A stretch of 64,000 nt of DNA from Paraburkholderia sp. LEh10. Its GTDB lineage: Bacteria; Pseudomonadota; Gammaproteobacteria; Burkholderiales; Burkholderiaceae. Shown here one piece after another: positions 34,275-43,511 of the stretch (position 1 is its first letter; each line of letters begins with the position of its first letter). The notes beneath the pieces were generated by a model that had not been told where the DNA came from, did no database searches, and was given only the letters and a program-made list of their open reading frames with translations. The stretch covers positions 1-64,000 of the forward strand of contig NZ_JAGIPX010000037.1 of assembly GCF_017814945.1 (NCBI RefSeq), written 5' to 3'. The position numbers and the translations under genes were made by a program.

Positions 34275-35431
34275 TGCTTGAGTTTCCTGTCGTCGAGTCC
34301 CAGGTCGCGGCCAATGATTTCCTTCATGATTTCATTGGCGCCCGCAAAAATCCGTGATATGCGCGCATCGGTGAACATCCTCGCGATGCGGTACTCCTCC
34401 ATGTAGCCGGCGCCACCATGGAACTGCACGCACGTGTCGATCACCTTGTTCTCAAGCTCGGTCGCGAGCAGCTTCGCCTCCGATGCCATGACCGACGTGA
34501 GCACCTTCGCGTTCGCCTCCATCACGCAGTGATCCACCAGTGCCTGCACGGCATCGAGTTGCGCGCGCATCGCAGCCATTTCGAAACGAAGGTGCTGGAA
34601 CGATCCGAGCGGCCGGCCGAACGCCTTCCTTTCCTTGATGAAGTCGAGCGTGATGTCGAACGCTGCCTGAGCCTGCGCGATCGACCCGATGGCGACCTGA
34701 AGGCGCTCCTCCGCGAGCAGTTCCGACATGTAGACGAAACCCTTGGCCGGATCGCCCAACACATGGCTCTTGGGCACCTTCACGTCGTCGAAGAACAGCT
34801 CCGCTGTGTCTTGCGCGTGCAGGCCGATCTTCCGTAGCTTGTTGCCGCGCTTGAATCCCGGCATGTCAGCTTCGACGATGAATAGTCCGATTCCGTGACG
34901 GCTTTCCGGCGCGGTTCTCGCGGCGACGATGATTACGTCAGCCAGACAGCCGTTCGAGATATACGTCTTCGCGCCATTGAGCAGCCAATGGTCGCCCATG
35001 TCCCGCGCGCGCGACGTCATGCCGGCGAGGTCGCTGCCTGCTCCGGGCTCCGTCATCGCGATCGCGAGAATCTCTTGACCCCGGATTGCTGGCGGCAGAT
35101 AGCGGGCCTTTTGCTCAACGGTGCCGAATCTGCCGAGATAAGGCGCGACAACGCGGGAATGAAGGTTTATGTAAAAGCCGATTTCCCCGTGGCGAACGTT
35201 CTCCTCGTACAGGACCTGTTCGTAACGCAGATCAGCCAGATCCAGTCCGCCGTACGTTTCCGGCGCCCACATGAGCAGATAGCCTTGCTCCCCCGCTTTC
35301 AGAAAGGCTTCGCGATCCACGAAACCTTGCTCGCGCCAACGCTCGGCGTGCGGACCGATTTCCCCCTGGAAGAAGCGGCTGACTGTATCCCGGAATGCAA
35401 GATGATCGGCGTCGAAATGGGTGCGTCGCAT
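34271..35431 (-). CDS. acyl-CoA dehydrogenase (long-chain/isovaleryl type)
   Basis: A 386-residue FAD enzyme. It has MTEPGAGSDLAGMTSRA (FAD/substrate loop), WLLNGAKTYISNG, LLAEERLQVAIGSIAQAQ and QFHGGAGYMEEYRIARMFTD, then RISRIFAGANEIMKEII. The Glu common in short-chain enzymes before the last motif is replaced by Ala, as in long-chain and isovaleryl types, where the base is the Glu in the EERL helix. It introduces the alpha-beta double bond in an acyl-CoA. The start at 35431 gives the normal N-terminus (MRRTHFDADHLAFRD). It is in the operon between the second FadB copy and the nitronate monooxygenase-like gene. Confidence 0.93.
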   Translation of the reverse strand: MRRTHFDADHLAFRDTVSRFFQGEIGPHAERWREQGFVDREAFLKAGEQGYLLMWAPETYGGLDLADLRYEQVLYEENVRHGEIGFYINLHSRVVAPYLGRFGTVEQKARYLPPAIRGQEILAIAMTEPGAGSDLAGMTSRARDMGDHWLLNGAKTYISNGCLADVIIVAARTAPESRHGIGLFIVEADMPGFKRGNKLRKIGLHAQDTAELFFDDVKVPKSHVLGDPAKGFVYMSELLAEERLQVAIGSIAQAQAAFDITLDFIKERKAFGRPLGSFQHLRFEMAAMRAQLDAVQALVDHCVMEANAKVLTSVMASEAKLLATELENKVIDTCVQFHGGAGYMEEYRIARMFTDARISRIFAGANEIMKEIIGRDLGLDDRKLKQ

Positions 35432-35456
35432 GTTCAAGTCCCCTCGCGCTGGATCG

Positions 35457-37607
35457 TCACGCCGATTGCGCAAAAAACGGCTCGTTCGCCTTTGCGCGCG
35501 CTCGCAGCCATTCCGACGGCCGGAACCTTTCGCCAAATTGCGACGCGAGCCTGTCGCACTCGACGACAAACACGCCCAGACCGATCGTTTCGATCAGTGA
35601 CAGCGTACCGCCCGTCCACGTCGGAAACCCGAGCCCCATCACGGCACCGACATCGGCGTCGGCGGGGGCAGTCAGGACGCCTTCCTCAACGCAGCGAGCG
35701 GCCTCGAGCGCCTGAATATAAAGCAACCGCTGCTTGACCTCCTCGACGGACGGCTGCCGTTCCAGCTGCGGGTAAAGCGCGCTCAGACCATTCCACAAGC
35801 GTTTTTTCGCATCCTGCGGATACTCATAGAACCCCATCCCCGATTTGCGGCCCAGACGGCCCATTGCTATCAGCTTCTCGATGACGGGAGCCGCGTGCTG
35901 CCGCAGACAGCGATCGGGCAAACCGTCCGCAATCGCCTGTTCGATGACTTGCTTCTGAAGTTCAAGCGAGACCTCGTCGGTCACTGCGAGCGGCCCGGTC
36001 GCCATCCCGGCCAGCCTCGCTGCGTTTTCGATGAGCGCCGGCGCCACGCCTTGCGCCAGCATCGCCATGCCCTCATCGATAAATGAGCAAAAGATCCGGC
36101 TCGTATAGAAGCCCGGGCTGTCGTTCACGACGATCGGGGTCTTGCGCAGTTGCTTGATGAATCCGAGTGCTCGCGCGAGGGTCAACTCAGACGTATCTCG
36201 CCCGACGATGACTTCGACGAGCTGCATACGCTCCACCGGCGAGAAGAAATGGATACCAATGAACTGTGCGGGGCGAACACTGTATTGCGCCAGCCCCGTG
36301 ATCGGTAGGGTCGACGTGTTGCTTGCAAATATGGCCGACGCCGGCAAAACCGCCTCCGCCTTCCGGATCACGTCTGCCTTGATCTCGCGATTCTCGAAGA
36401 CAGCTTCGACCACCAAGTCACAGTTCGCGACAGACGCGAATGCTTCAGAAGGCGTGATGCGAGCGAGCACGTCGGACGCGGACTGTTCGCTGCGGCGGCC
36501 CTTCGCCACCTCCTTTCCGAGCAGCGCGGCGCAGCGCGCCTTGCCTTGCTCGGCAGTCGCCGGATTCGCGTCCAGCAGCACGACATCGATGCCCGATACG
36601 GCCGCAGCATACGCGATGCCGCTGCCCATCATGCCGGCCCCCAGCACGCCGAGTCTCGTGACTTTCGCATCGGGAAGGCTTGGCCGTCCGAGGCCTTTGT
36701 CCGCGGCCAGTTTGTTGATGAACAGCGTACGAATCAGATTGCGGGCGACCGGTCCCGCCAGGAGGCTGCCGAAATAGCTCGCCTCGACGCGTAGCGCCGC
36801 ATCGAGAGGCAACTGCGTGCCTTCATAGACGCAACACTGTATGGCGGCGGGCGCCGGATAGTTGTCCCGCGTCACCGCACGCAGCGCGGCGACGCCCACC
36901 CCGAACGTCTTCGCCGCGTGGAAGGCGAGCGCGCCCGTGCCGCAAGGCACCTTGAATCCCTTCACGTCCCACGGTTGGCACGCGGCAGGATGTGCAAGCA
37001 CCCATTCGCGCGCAGTCACATACACGAGATCCGGAGCGACCACCTCGTCCACGAGACCCATTTTCAGCGCTTCCGCCGGCCCGACATGGCGTCCGTCGAG
37101 CAGCAACGCCATCGTGCGCTCGATCCCGATCAGCCTGGGCAGGCGCTGGGTCCCGCCCGCGCCCGGCAGCAACCCCACCGTCACCTCGGGCAATCCCACC
37201 ACAGCCTTCGGATCGTCGACCAGAACGCGATAGTGGCACGCGAGGCACAGTTCATAACCGCCGCCGAGCGCCAGCCCGTTGATGGCCGCCGCAACCGGTT
37301 TGCCAGAGGTCTCGAGGCTGCGGAAGATCTGCGACGCATGCAGCGTCATGTCGCGCGCCGACTGCGCCGAGACGCGTCGATCGTGCGCAGTCACGAAGTC
37401 CTTGAGGTCCGCGCCGGCGATAAACCCGCTTGCCTTGGCCGAGGTCAGGACTGCACCTCGAATGTCGTCGCGCGTGCGGATCGCTTCCACGACGCCTGCC
37501 AGGTCGCCCAGCAGTTCAGGAACGAAGACGTTCATCGTCCGTCCCGGCACGTCGATAGCAACTCGCGCGATGCCGTCTGCGTCGATCTCGAAGTCGATGG
37601 TATTCAT
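35457..37607 (-). CDS. FadB/FadJ-type multifunctional beta-oxidation protein (second copy)
   Basis: A 716-residue fusion of crotonase and 3-hydroxyacyl-CoA dehydrogenase. The hydratase part has SGFIAGADLKDFV, NGLALGGGYELCLAC and GLPEVTVGLLPGAGGTQRLP. The dehydrogenase part has LGVLGAGMMGSGIAYAAA, SNTSTLPITGLAQ and GIHFFSPVERMQLVEVIVG. It is only moderately similar to the first copy in the same operon and probably handles a different chain length or substituted intermediate. It starts 10 bases after the upstream thiolase, in the usual fadA/fadB pairing but in the order thiolase then fusion. Confidence 0.94.
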   Translation of the reverse strand: MNTIDFEIDADGIARVAIDVPGRTMNVFVPELLGDLAGVVEAIRTRDDIRGAVLTSAKASGFIAGADLKDFVTAHDRRVSAQSARDMTLHASQIFRSLETSGKPVAAAINGLALGGGYELCLACHYRVLVDDPKAVVGLPEVTVGLLPGAGGTQRLPRLIGIERTMALLLDGRHVGPAEALKMGLVDEVVAPDLVYVTAREWVLAHPAACQPWDVKGFKVPCGTGALAFHAAKTFGVGVAALRAVTRDNYPAPAAIQCCVYEGTQLPLDAALRVEASYFGSLLAGPVARNLIRTLFINKLAADKGLGRPSLPDAKVTRLGVLGAGMMGSGIAYAAAVSGIDVVLLDANPATAEQGKARCAALLGKEVAKGRRSEQSASDVLARITPSEAFASVANCDLVVEAVFENREIKADVIRKAEAVLPASAIFASNTSTLPITGLAQYSVRPAQFIGIHFFSPVERMQLVEVIVGRDTSELTLARALGFIKQLRKTPIVVNDSPGFYTSRIFCSFIDEGMAMLAQGVAPALIENAARLAGMATGPLAVTDEVSLELQKQVIEQAIADGLPDRCLRQHAAPVIEKLIAMGRLGRKSGMGFYEYPQDAKKRLWNGLSALYPQLERQPSVEEVKQRLLYIQALEAARCVEEGVLTAPADADVGAVMGLGFPTWTGGTLSLIETIGLGVFVVECDRLASQFGERFRPSEWLRARAKANEPFFAQSA

Positions 37608-37616
37608 GATGGTCGC

Positions 37617-38822
37617 TTAGATGCGTTCGATGATCGTGGCCGTTGCCTGCCCTGCGGCGGCGCACAGCGTAACGAGGCCGATATTGAGATCGCGCCGCTC
37701 CAGTTCGTCGAGCAGCGTGCCGAGCAGCATTGCGCCCGTGGCGCCAAGCGGATGGCCGAGCGCGATCGCTCCGCCGTTGACGTTGACCCGATCGAATGGG
37801 ACGTCGAACGTCTGCATGTAGCACATCGGCACCACGGCGAACGCTTCATTGATTTCGAACAGGTCGATATCGTCGATGCTCATGCCCAGCCGCGACAACA
37901 ATCTTTCCGTCACCGGCATCGGCCCCCCCAAGCTCAGCAACGGCTCCGACGCACCCGACGCGTAGCCGCGAATCCGCGCGCGCGGCTTCAGATCGTTCCA
38001 CTCGCCAAACATCCGATTCCCGACCAGAACGGCGCTTGCACCATCGACGATGCCGCTCGAATTGCCACTCGTATGGATATGCTCGATCTTCTCAAGATGC
38101 GGGTAGCGCTGCTGGGCAAGCGCGTCATACCCCGCCTCGCCCAGTTCCGCGAATGCGGGTGCCAGTTTTGCGAGGTCGGACGCCGTGGTTCCCGGGCGAA
38201 TCGCTTCGTCACGGGCCAGGACGGGCTCGCCAAGCATGTCACGCACGACAATCAGCGACGAGTCGAAACGGCCCGCGCCGCGCGCCAGATCAGCTCGGCG
38301 CTGACTCTCCGCCGCATAGCCGTCGACGTCGCCACGAGAGAATCCGCCGAGCGCGGCCATGAGATCGGCCGCCACGCCATTGGGCATGTATGGAAATCGA
38401 TGTGCGAGCCGAGGATCCGTGTAACAGGCGCCGCCATCCGATCCGATAGGAACGCGCGACATCGACTCCACGCCGCCGCCGATCGCGGCGTCCGCGCGGC
38501 CAGCCTGGATCAGACCGGCGGCCTGATTGACGGCGTCGAGAGCGGACGTGCAGAAGCGGTTGATCTGGTAGCCGGCGACGTGTTCACCGTACCCTGCATT
38601 GAGCAGCGCAAAACGCGTCAGGTCTGCACCCTGTTCCCCGACGGGCATCACGATACCGAGACCAACATCGTCGATCTGACGCGTGTCGAGCCGATTCCGA
38701 TCCTTCAGGGCAGTCAACACTTGACTCGCCAGCTCGACTGGCGTGATCGCATGCAACGCGCCGCCGGCACGCCCGCGACCGCGCGGCGTACGAACATGGT
38801 CATAAATCAACGCTTCGGTCAT
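37617..38822 (-). CDS. thiolase (FadA-like 3-ketoacyl-CoA thiolase)
   Basis: A 401-residue thiolase. It has the nucleophile Cys in INRFCTSALDAVNQAAG, INEAFAVVPMCYM, the His in NGGAIALGHPLGATGAM and the Cys in LVTLCAAAGQATATI. The ATG at 38822 gives the usual N-terminus (MTEALIYDHVRTPRGRGR). A TTCGTC-N6-GACGAA-type site lies 152 bases upstream, marking this as the first gene of the thiolase-FadB-ACAD-NMO-FadB operon. It probably forms a complex with the FadB-type protein encoded next. Confidence 0.94.
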   Translation of the reverse strand: MTEALIYDHVRTPRGRGRAGGALHAITPVELASQVLTALKDRNRLDTRQIDDVGLGIVMPVGEQGADLTRFALLNAGYGEHVAGYQINRFCTSALDAVNQAAGLIQAGRADAAIGGGVESMSRVPIGSDGGACYTDPRLAHRFPYMPNGVAADLMAALGGFSRGDVDGYAAESQRRADLARGAGRFDSSLIVVRDMLGEPVLARDEAIRPGTTASDLAKLAPAFAELGEAGYDALAQQRYPHLEKIEHIHTSGNSSGIVDGASAVLVGNRMFGEWNDLKPRARIRGYASGASEPLLSLGGPMPVTERLLSRLGMSIDDIDLFEINEAFAVVPMCYMQTFDVPFDRVNVNGGAIALGHPLGATGAMLLGTLLDELERRDLNIGLVTLCAAAGQATATIIERI

Positions 38823-38973
38823 ATTGGTTCTCATTCGTGCAATAAACATCGCATCAGCGTGGCCGAAAAGAGCATGCATCGCACTTGCGCCGATACGTCC
38901 GGGTTGTGATCCGCCGGCGTACCGATCGGCAATGGGACCCGGACTCATTTTGGCCGGTGCGGGTATTCCCAGG

Positions 38974-38991
38974 ATCGTCGAAACCGACGTT
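38974..38991 (-). promoter_or_regulatory. operator variant upstream of thiolase operon
   Basis: The site ATCGTC-GAAACC-GACGTT is a near match to the palindrome TTCGTC-N6-GACGAA found at other promoters of the cluster. It has the same six-base centre GAAACC as the two DUF1329 copies. Confidence 0.5.
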
Positions 38992-39062
38992 TTTCGCGGC
39001 TTTCGGCATGCAAGTCACGCGCGATGCTTGGAGGTCCGAACGGCATCGGCTCCCGCGCTTCT

Positions 39063-39830
39063 TCACTTCCCGTGGAAAGTCGGAGCGCGCTTTTCCGTGA
39101 ACGCATTGACCCCCTCCACAAAGTCCTCGCTCCGGACCAGCGCGGATTGCGTGTCGGCTTCCCAAGCCAACATCGTGTCGAGTTGGATCGGATGACGGGC
39201 GAGCACGGCCTTGGTCGTCGCGATCGTTCCCGGCGGGGCGGCAGCGAGCCGTTCGGCGAGCGCTAGCGCGGTCCCGAGCACGGCGGATGGCGGGCAAAGC
39301 CTGTCCACTATGCCAAGCTCTTTCGCTTCGCTGCCCGTGATGGATTCGCAGAGCATTAGAATCTCGCGCGCCACACCGATACCGACACGCTGCGGCAGCG
39401 TCCACATCAAGCCATAGTCCGGCGTGAGCCCGACTCGCCCGAACGCGGCGCAAAAACTCGCGTTCTCGTCGGCCACCACGAAATCGCACGCAAGCGCAAG
39501 GGAAAATCCGGCTCCATACGCGCCACCTTCGACAGCGGCGACGACCGGCCACGGTCCGCTTGTGATTGCACGAACGATGCGGTGTCCGTGCTTCATCTTC
39601 CGCCGCATTTCGAGCGTGGACGCATTAAGGCCACCCAGATCGCCGCCCGCGCAAAAATGGCGCCCGCCATAGAGCACAACCGCCCGGACGTTCGTATCGT
39701 CCTGAAGGCACGCCAATTCCGCCGCCAGTTCGGTGTATAGCCGAGCCGTCAAAGCATTGCGCTTTTCCGGCATGTTCATCGTGATCAGCGCGACGTTCCC
39801 GTTTCGGGTGATGGATAGCACTTCGCTCAT
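39063..39830 (-). CDS. enoyl-CoA hydratase/isomerase
   Basis: A 255-residue crotonase-fold protein. Oxyanion-hole residues are in GGRHFCAGGDLGGLN and EGGAYGAGFSLALAC. The catalytic region (FCAAFGRVGLTPDYGLMWTL) lacks the usual pair of Glu residues of a classic hydratase, having Asp and Gly there. It may therefore be an isomerase, hydrolase or other crotonase activity. It starts at 39830 (MSEVLSITRNGNVALITMN). It lies upstream of the thiolase operon with a 240-base gap. Confidence 0.88.
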   Translation of the reverse strand: MSEVLSITRNGNVALITMNMPEKRNALTARLYTELAAELACLQDDTNVRAVVLYGGRHFCAGGDLGGLNASTLEMRRKMKHGHRIVRAITSGPWPVVAAVEGGAYGAGFSLALACDFVVADENASFCAAFGRVGLTPDYGLMWTLPQRVGIGVAREILMLCESITGSEAKELGIVDRLCPPSAVLGTALALAERLAAAPPGTIATTKAVLARHPIQLDTMLAWEADTQSALVRSEDFVEGVNAFTEKRAPTFHGK

Positions 39831-39977
39831 AACGATCCTGAAGACTGGATGAAAGGCCACTGCGTGTCGCGAGGTGCGCCCATTGCGCATTTCCGGTCCT
39901 TGCGGAGATCGCTCGCAACCGGCAGCAAACTCGCATGCCTGAATGGTCCATCAGACACGCAGCATTGACGATCTCGG

Positions 39978-41126
39978 CTAGATCGCCGCGTAGACCGCAT
40001 CGACGAGCGCACGCCGGCGCGGATTGGCGTCCATCTGATCGCTCATCATGTTCATGACATAGCCAACCGAAACGTCGGCAGCCGGATCGGCAAAGCCGAA
40101 GGAACCACCCCAACCACCGTGACCGAACGCTTGCGGATTGGGTCCCCAGCAGTCGTCGACGTTGCGCAGGAAGCCGGCCGCCCACGGGCGGCGAATACCT
40201 CGTACTTTGTCGATTCCGTCGATACGCACCTTCGACGCCTCCGCGACCGCAGATGACCCGGCAAGCGTCCGGCCATCTTTGCCCGGCTTCAGCAGCAGCC
40301 CGTACATCGACGCCAGCGCGCGCGCGTTCGAAAATGCGTTCATCGCGATAACGTCGGCGCGCTGGAACTCCAGCGTATCCGCTACCTCGCTCGTGAGTGG
40401 CGGGTTCTGCAGCCCGCGCTGCGCTTCGCTGAGCGACGGAACCGCATTGCGAGAATCCATTTTTTTCTCGCTCAGCATGCTTGCCACACGGGGGCGGTCT
40501 TCCGGGAGTAGGCCCACGGAGATGTCGAGACCGAACGAGCCCTTCAGTTCCTCTGCGACGAATTGCTGAATCGATCGGCCTTCAATTCGCTTGAATAGCT
40601 CCGTCGCGATAATGCCGATCACGTTGCTATACCCCGATGCGGTGCCGATCGGCCAAAGCGGTGTTTGCGCAGCAAGGCGCCGGGCAGACGGCTCACCCGC
40701 AAACATATCTTCCAGAGTCGCTGGCGTGTCGAAGCCGGTGATCCCGGACTGATGCGACAGCAGCATCCCGATCGTGAGTTCGCCCTTTCCGTTCGCCGCG
40801 AACTCGGGCCAATACTTGCTTATCTTGTCCTCGAATGAAGCCAGGCCGCGATCGATTAGCATAGCGAAGCACACACCGCCAAGTCCTTTTGACGTAGACC
40901 AGATGCAGGCAATGGTGTTCTGCTCCCACGGTACGGTCGCTGCAATATCCTTCCAGCCTCCCCACAGATCTGCAACCAATTCACCATGCACCGTAACCGC
41001 GAAACTCGCACCGACCTCCCCGAGGTCACGGAAATTCTTATGAAATGCTTCGCGCAGTCGCTCATGCTCCGGCGCACAGTAGCCGTGTACCACGATATCG
41101 CCGGACCTCACGGTTTGCGTAGACAT
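39978..41126 (-). CDS. beta-lactamase-family serine hydrolase/esterase
   Basis: A 382-residue class C beta-lactamase-fold enzyme. It has the SxxK motif in IWSTSKGLGGV, the YxN motif in ASGYSNVIGI and the HGG motif in AFGHGGWGGSFGF. No signal peptide is seen, so it is probably a cytoplasmic esterase or lactonase (EstB/LipL type) rather than a beta-lactamase. In this cluster it may hydrolyse an ester or lactone intermediate. It is divergent from the phenol hydroxylase gene and has its own palindromic operator 89-106 bases upstream. Confidence 0.88.
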   Translation of the reverse strand: MSTQTVRSGDIVVHGYCAPEHERLREAFHKNFRDLGEVGASFAVTVHGELVADLWGGWKDIAATVPWEQNTIACIWSTSKGLGGVCFAMLIDRGLASFEDKISKYWPEFAANGKGELTIGMLLSHQSGITGFDTPATLEDMFAGEPSARRLAAQTPLWPIGTASGYSNVIGIIATELFKRIEGRSIQQFVAEELKGSFGLDISVGLLPEDRPRVASMLSEKKMDSRNAVPSLSEAQRGLQNPPLTSEVADTLEFQRADVIAMNAFSNARALASMYGLLLKPGKDGRTLAGSSAVAEASKVRIDGIDKVRGIRRPWAAGFLRNVDDCWGPNPQAFGHGGWGGSFGFADPAADVSVGYVMNMMSDQMDANPRRRALVDAVYAAI

Positions 41127-41214
41127 AACCAGCTCTCCTCCTCAATTCAGCCGTAATTGGCGCAATTCGATGACATTTCGTCCGTGAATATTCCGGCCCT
41201 TCCACGTCATGGTC

Positions 41215-41232
41215 TTCGTCGAAAGAGACGAA
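41215..41232 (-). promoter_or_regulatory. operator palindrome upstream of the serine hydrolase
   Basis: Perfect TTCGTC-GAAAGA-GACGAA. The surrounding 26 bases (41211-41236) are identical to those at 45535-45560, upstream of the FAH gene. On the strand of the gene it reads AATTCGTC first and GACGAAGACC last, as in all stronger copies. Confidence 0.72.
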
Positions 41233-41409
41233 TTGCATCAAATACGATTGACTCAGGGAGCTGTATCGCTTCCGTGGCTCTAGTCGATCAACAAGTGTCG
41301 CGTCAGAAATTTGCACAAACCGCCGCCGTTACCGAACTCGCGGGATGGGCAGATACGTTGACTGTGAGGCGGCGGTAGCTCAAAGGTGTCGACGCACGCG
41401 GGTTTCCAA

Positions 41410-41427
41410 TTCGTCTTTTCCGACGAA
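41410..41427 (+). promoter_or_regulatory. operator palindrome upstream of the phenol hydroxylase
   Basis: Perfect TTCGTC-TTTTCC-GACGAA. Downstream it shares further bases with the site before the acyl-CoA ligase: GACGAAGAC, then AAAGGCGAGAT, then ACAATGC. This suggests a shared promoter with the operator over its -35 side and ACAATG-like bases as the -10. Confidence 0.72.
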
Positions 41428-41537
41428 GACTGGGTACAAAGGCGAGATCGACAATGCATCAGCATACGGAGTAGGGCGATATCACCTGCAGTGGCATGCC
41501 CGAGCGCGTTGGCTCCAACATAACGCCTTCCGTATTC

Positions 41538-41565
41538 CTCAAGGCGCGCGATCGCGCGCCTTGAG
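41538..41565. promoter_or_regulatory. perfect 28-bp palindrome before the phenol hydroxylase
   Basis: The 14 bases from 41538 (CTCAAGGCGCGCGA) are followed by their exact reverse complement, with no loop. It lies 27 bases before the ATG at 41593 and would bury the region around the alternative ATG at 41569. It may be an operator, or form a hairpin in the leader of the mRNA. Confidence 0.6.
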
Positions 41566-41592
41566 CCGATGAACTGGGAATTGGAATCGGAC

Positions 41593-43326
41593 ATGATCGA
41601 AACCGACGTCTTGATAGTGGGAACAGGCCCTGCGGGAGCGGCTTCGTCGTTGTTTCTGTCGAAGCATGGCATCTCGAATACCGCAATTTCGCGGGGCCGG
41701 AGTACCGCGACTACGCCGCGCGCGCATATCACCAATCAGCGAACGATGGAGGCGCTGCGCGACGCGGGCCTCGAAAAGCAGTGCATGGCGCTTGCCAGCC
41801 CGGGAGCCGACATCGAGCACCACTTCTGGCTGCAAAGCCTCGGTGGCAAAGAGCTGGCACGTACCTACGCTTGGGGTAACGACCCGAGCCGCAAGAGCGA
41901 CTACGAGTCGGCCAGTCCCTGTTCACTGGTCGACCTGCCTCAGACTCAGATGGAACCTATCCTGCTAACCGAGGCGGCGCGCCTCGGCTCGCAGATTCGA
42001 TTCGACATGGAGTTGCTGTCGTTCGAGCAGGACGATGCAGGTGTCACCGCAACCATTCGCGATCTACTGACCAACGAGACCATTCAGATCCGCGCGAAAT
42101 ACATGATCGGAGCGGACGGTGCCCGCAGCCGGGTCGTCGAACAGCTCGGCATCCCGCTCGAGGGGCAGCACGGGCTCGGTAACATCTTCAACGTCCTGGT
42201 CGACGTCGATCTCAGCAACTATGTTGCCCATCGGCGCGGGATCTTCTATCAGATCATTCAGCCGGACGTGTCGACGTGGTCGCCCGTCGGGTTATTTCGC
42301 ATGGTGCGGCCTTGGGATCAATGGATCGCAGTGCTCGTCGTCCCGGAAGCCGCGGGAACGCCCAAGCCGACGACGCAGGACTTCGAGAAGCGCATTCGTG
42401 AACTCGTCGGCGATCCCCATCTGGCGATGAATATCATTTCGGCGTCGATGTGGACAATCAACGACGTCGTTGCCGCGCACTACGCTGTCGGCCGCGTCCT
42501 GTGCATGGGCGACGCGGTGCATCGCCATCCTCCCGCCAACGGATTGGGCTCGAACACCTGCATCCAGGACGCATTCAACTTGGCCTGGAAGCTGGCGCTC
42601 GTGCTGCAGGGCAAAGCGCACCCGACGCTGCTCGACAGCTTCAACGCCGAGCGTCAGCCGGTGGGCCACCAGATCGTCAAGCGTGCAAACAAGAGCATGA
42701 TGCTCAATGCCACAGTGTGGGATCTGCTTGGGGCCGGAACGCGCGGCGACTCGACGGAGAGGCGGCTGCCCGCGGTCCAGACGCGCGAGGCGCGCGACGC
42801 GCTGCGGCGCGCACTTGATGCGATGAAGTACGAGCAGCACGCGCATGGCGTCGAGATGAATCGCCGCTATGCGTCCGGCGCGGTAGTCCGGGACGGCACG
42901 CCTGATCCCGGTTTCGAGCGGGATCCGGAGCTTTACTATCAGCCGAGCACCCGCCCCGGCTCACCGCTCCCTCATGCGTGGCTTGGCACGCGTCTGCCTG
43001 AACCACGAATTTCGACACTGGACGTCGTAGGCAAGCAGCGTTTCGCGCTTCTCACCGGCCACGGCGGAGGACCATGGCGCGAAGCCGCCCGAGCGGTATC
43101 CGAGCGCACCGGTGTCGACATCAAGGTCGTCACGATCGGACCGTCGCTCGACTACGAGGATCTTTATGGCACCTGGCACTCCGTGTCGGAGATCGAGGAA
43201 GACGGTTGCATTCTTGTCCGGCCCGATCTCCATATCGGCTGGCGTTGCGCAACGCTGCCTGCCGAACCCCTGCAAGCCCTGGATAGCGCAATGACACAGA
43301 TTCTCGGATTGACTCCAGCCCGGTAA
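41593..43326 (+). CDS. TfdB-like FAD-dependent phenol monooxygenase
   Basis: A 577-residue class A flavoprotein hydroxylase. The FAD Rossmann motif is IETDVLIVGTGPAGAASSLF. TTPRAHITNQRTMEALRDAG and SPCSLVDLPQTQMEPILL are signature regions of 2,4-dichlorophenol 6-monooxygenase (TfdB) and relatives. The DG motif (YMIGADGARSRVVEQLG) and the GD motif (VLCMGDAVHRHPPANGLGSN) complete it. The C-terminal thioredoxin-like domain is present. It should convert a phenol to a catechol with NAD(P)H and O2. The ATG at 41593 fits the family N-terminus better than 41569. An extradiol dioxygenase gene at 47631 supplies the next step. Confidence 0.92.
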   Translation: MIETDVLIVGTGPAGAASSLFLSKHGISNTAISRGRSTATTPRAHITNQRTMEALRDAGLEKQCMALASPGADIEHHFWLQSLGGKELARTYAWGNDPSRKSDYESASPCSLVDLPQTQMEPILLTEAARLGSQIRFDMELLSFEQDDAGVTATIRDLLTNETIQIRAKYMIGADGARSRVVEQLGIPLEGQHGLGNIFNVLVDVDLSNYVAHRRGIFYQIIQPDVSTWSPVGLFRMVRPWDQWIAVLVVPEAAGTPKPTTQDFEKRIRELVGDPHLAMNIISASMWTINDVVAAHYAVGRVLCMGDAVHRHPPANGLGSNTCIQDAFNLAWKLALVLQGKAHPTLLDSFNAERQPVGHQIVKRANKSMMLNATVWDLLGAGTRGDSTERRLPAVQTREARDALRRALDAMKYEQHAHGVEMNRRYASGAVVRDGTPDPGFERDPELYYQPSTRPGSPLPHAWLGTRLPEPRISTLDVVGKQRFALLTGHGGGPWREAARAVSERTGVDIKVVTIGPSLDYEDLYGTWHSVSEIEEDGCILVRPDLHIGWRCATLPAEPLQALDSAMTQILGLTPAR

Positions 43327-43511
43327 TGTCACAAACGGCTGTCGATGGCCGCTGCCGAGAGCCCAGGTACACGCGACCGGTTCTCGGCGGCGGTCTTTGG
43401 CGTTTGTCATGAGTTTCGAATTCGAGCTCGAATCGTGCACGAGTCGCTGGCGTGCGAAGGAATACGGGCGTCGGCGCGAATACTCCAGACGCCCGATCGG
43501 CTGCTCGGCTA

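Noticed and set aside
33198..34406. 402-codon plus-strand frame opposite the nitronate monooxygenase-like gene
   Set aside because: Antisense shadow; no recognisable domain and no ribosome-binding site.
41591..41611. ATCGAAACCGACG near the start of the phenol hydroxylase gene, resembling half of the cluster operator
   Set aside because: It lacks the second half-site and is inside codons for a conserved IETDV segment, so it is explained by coding.
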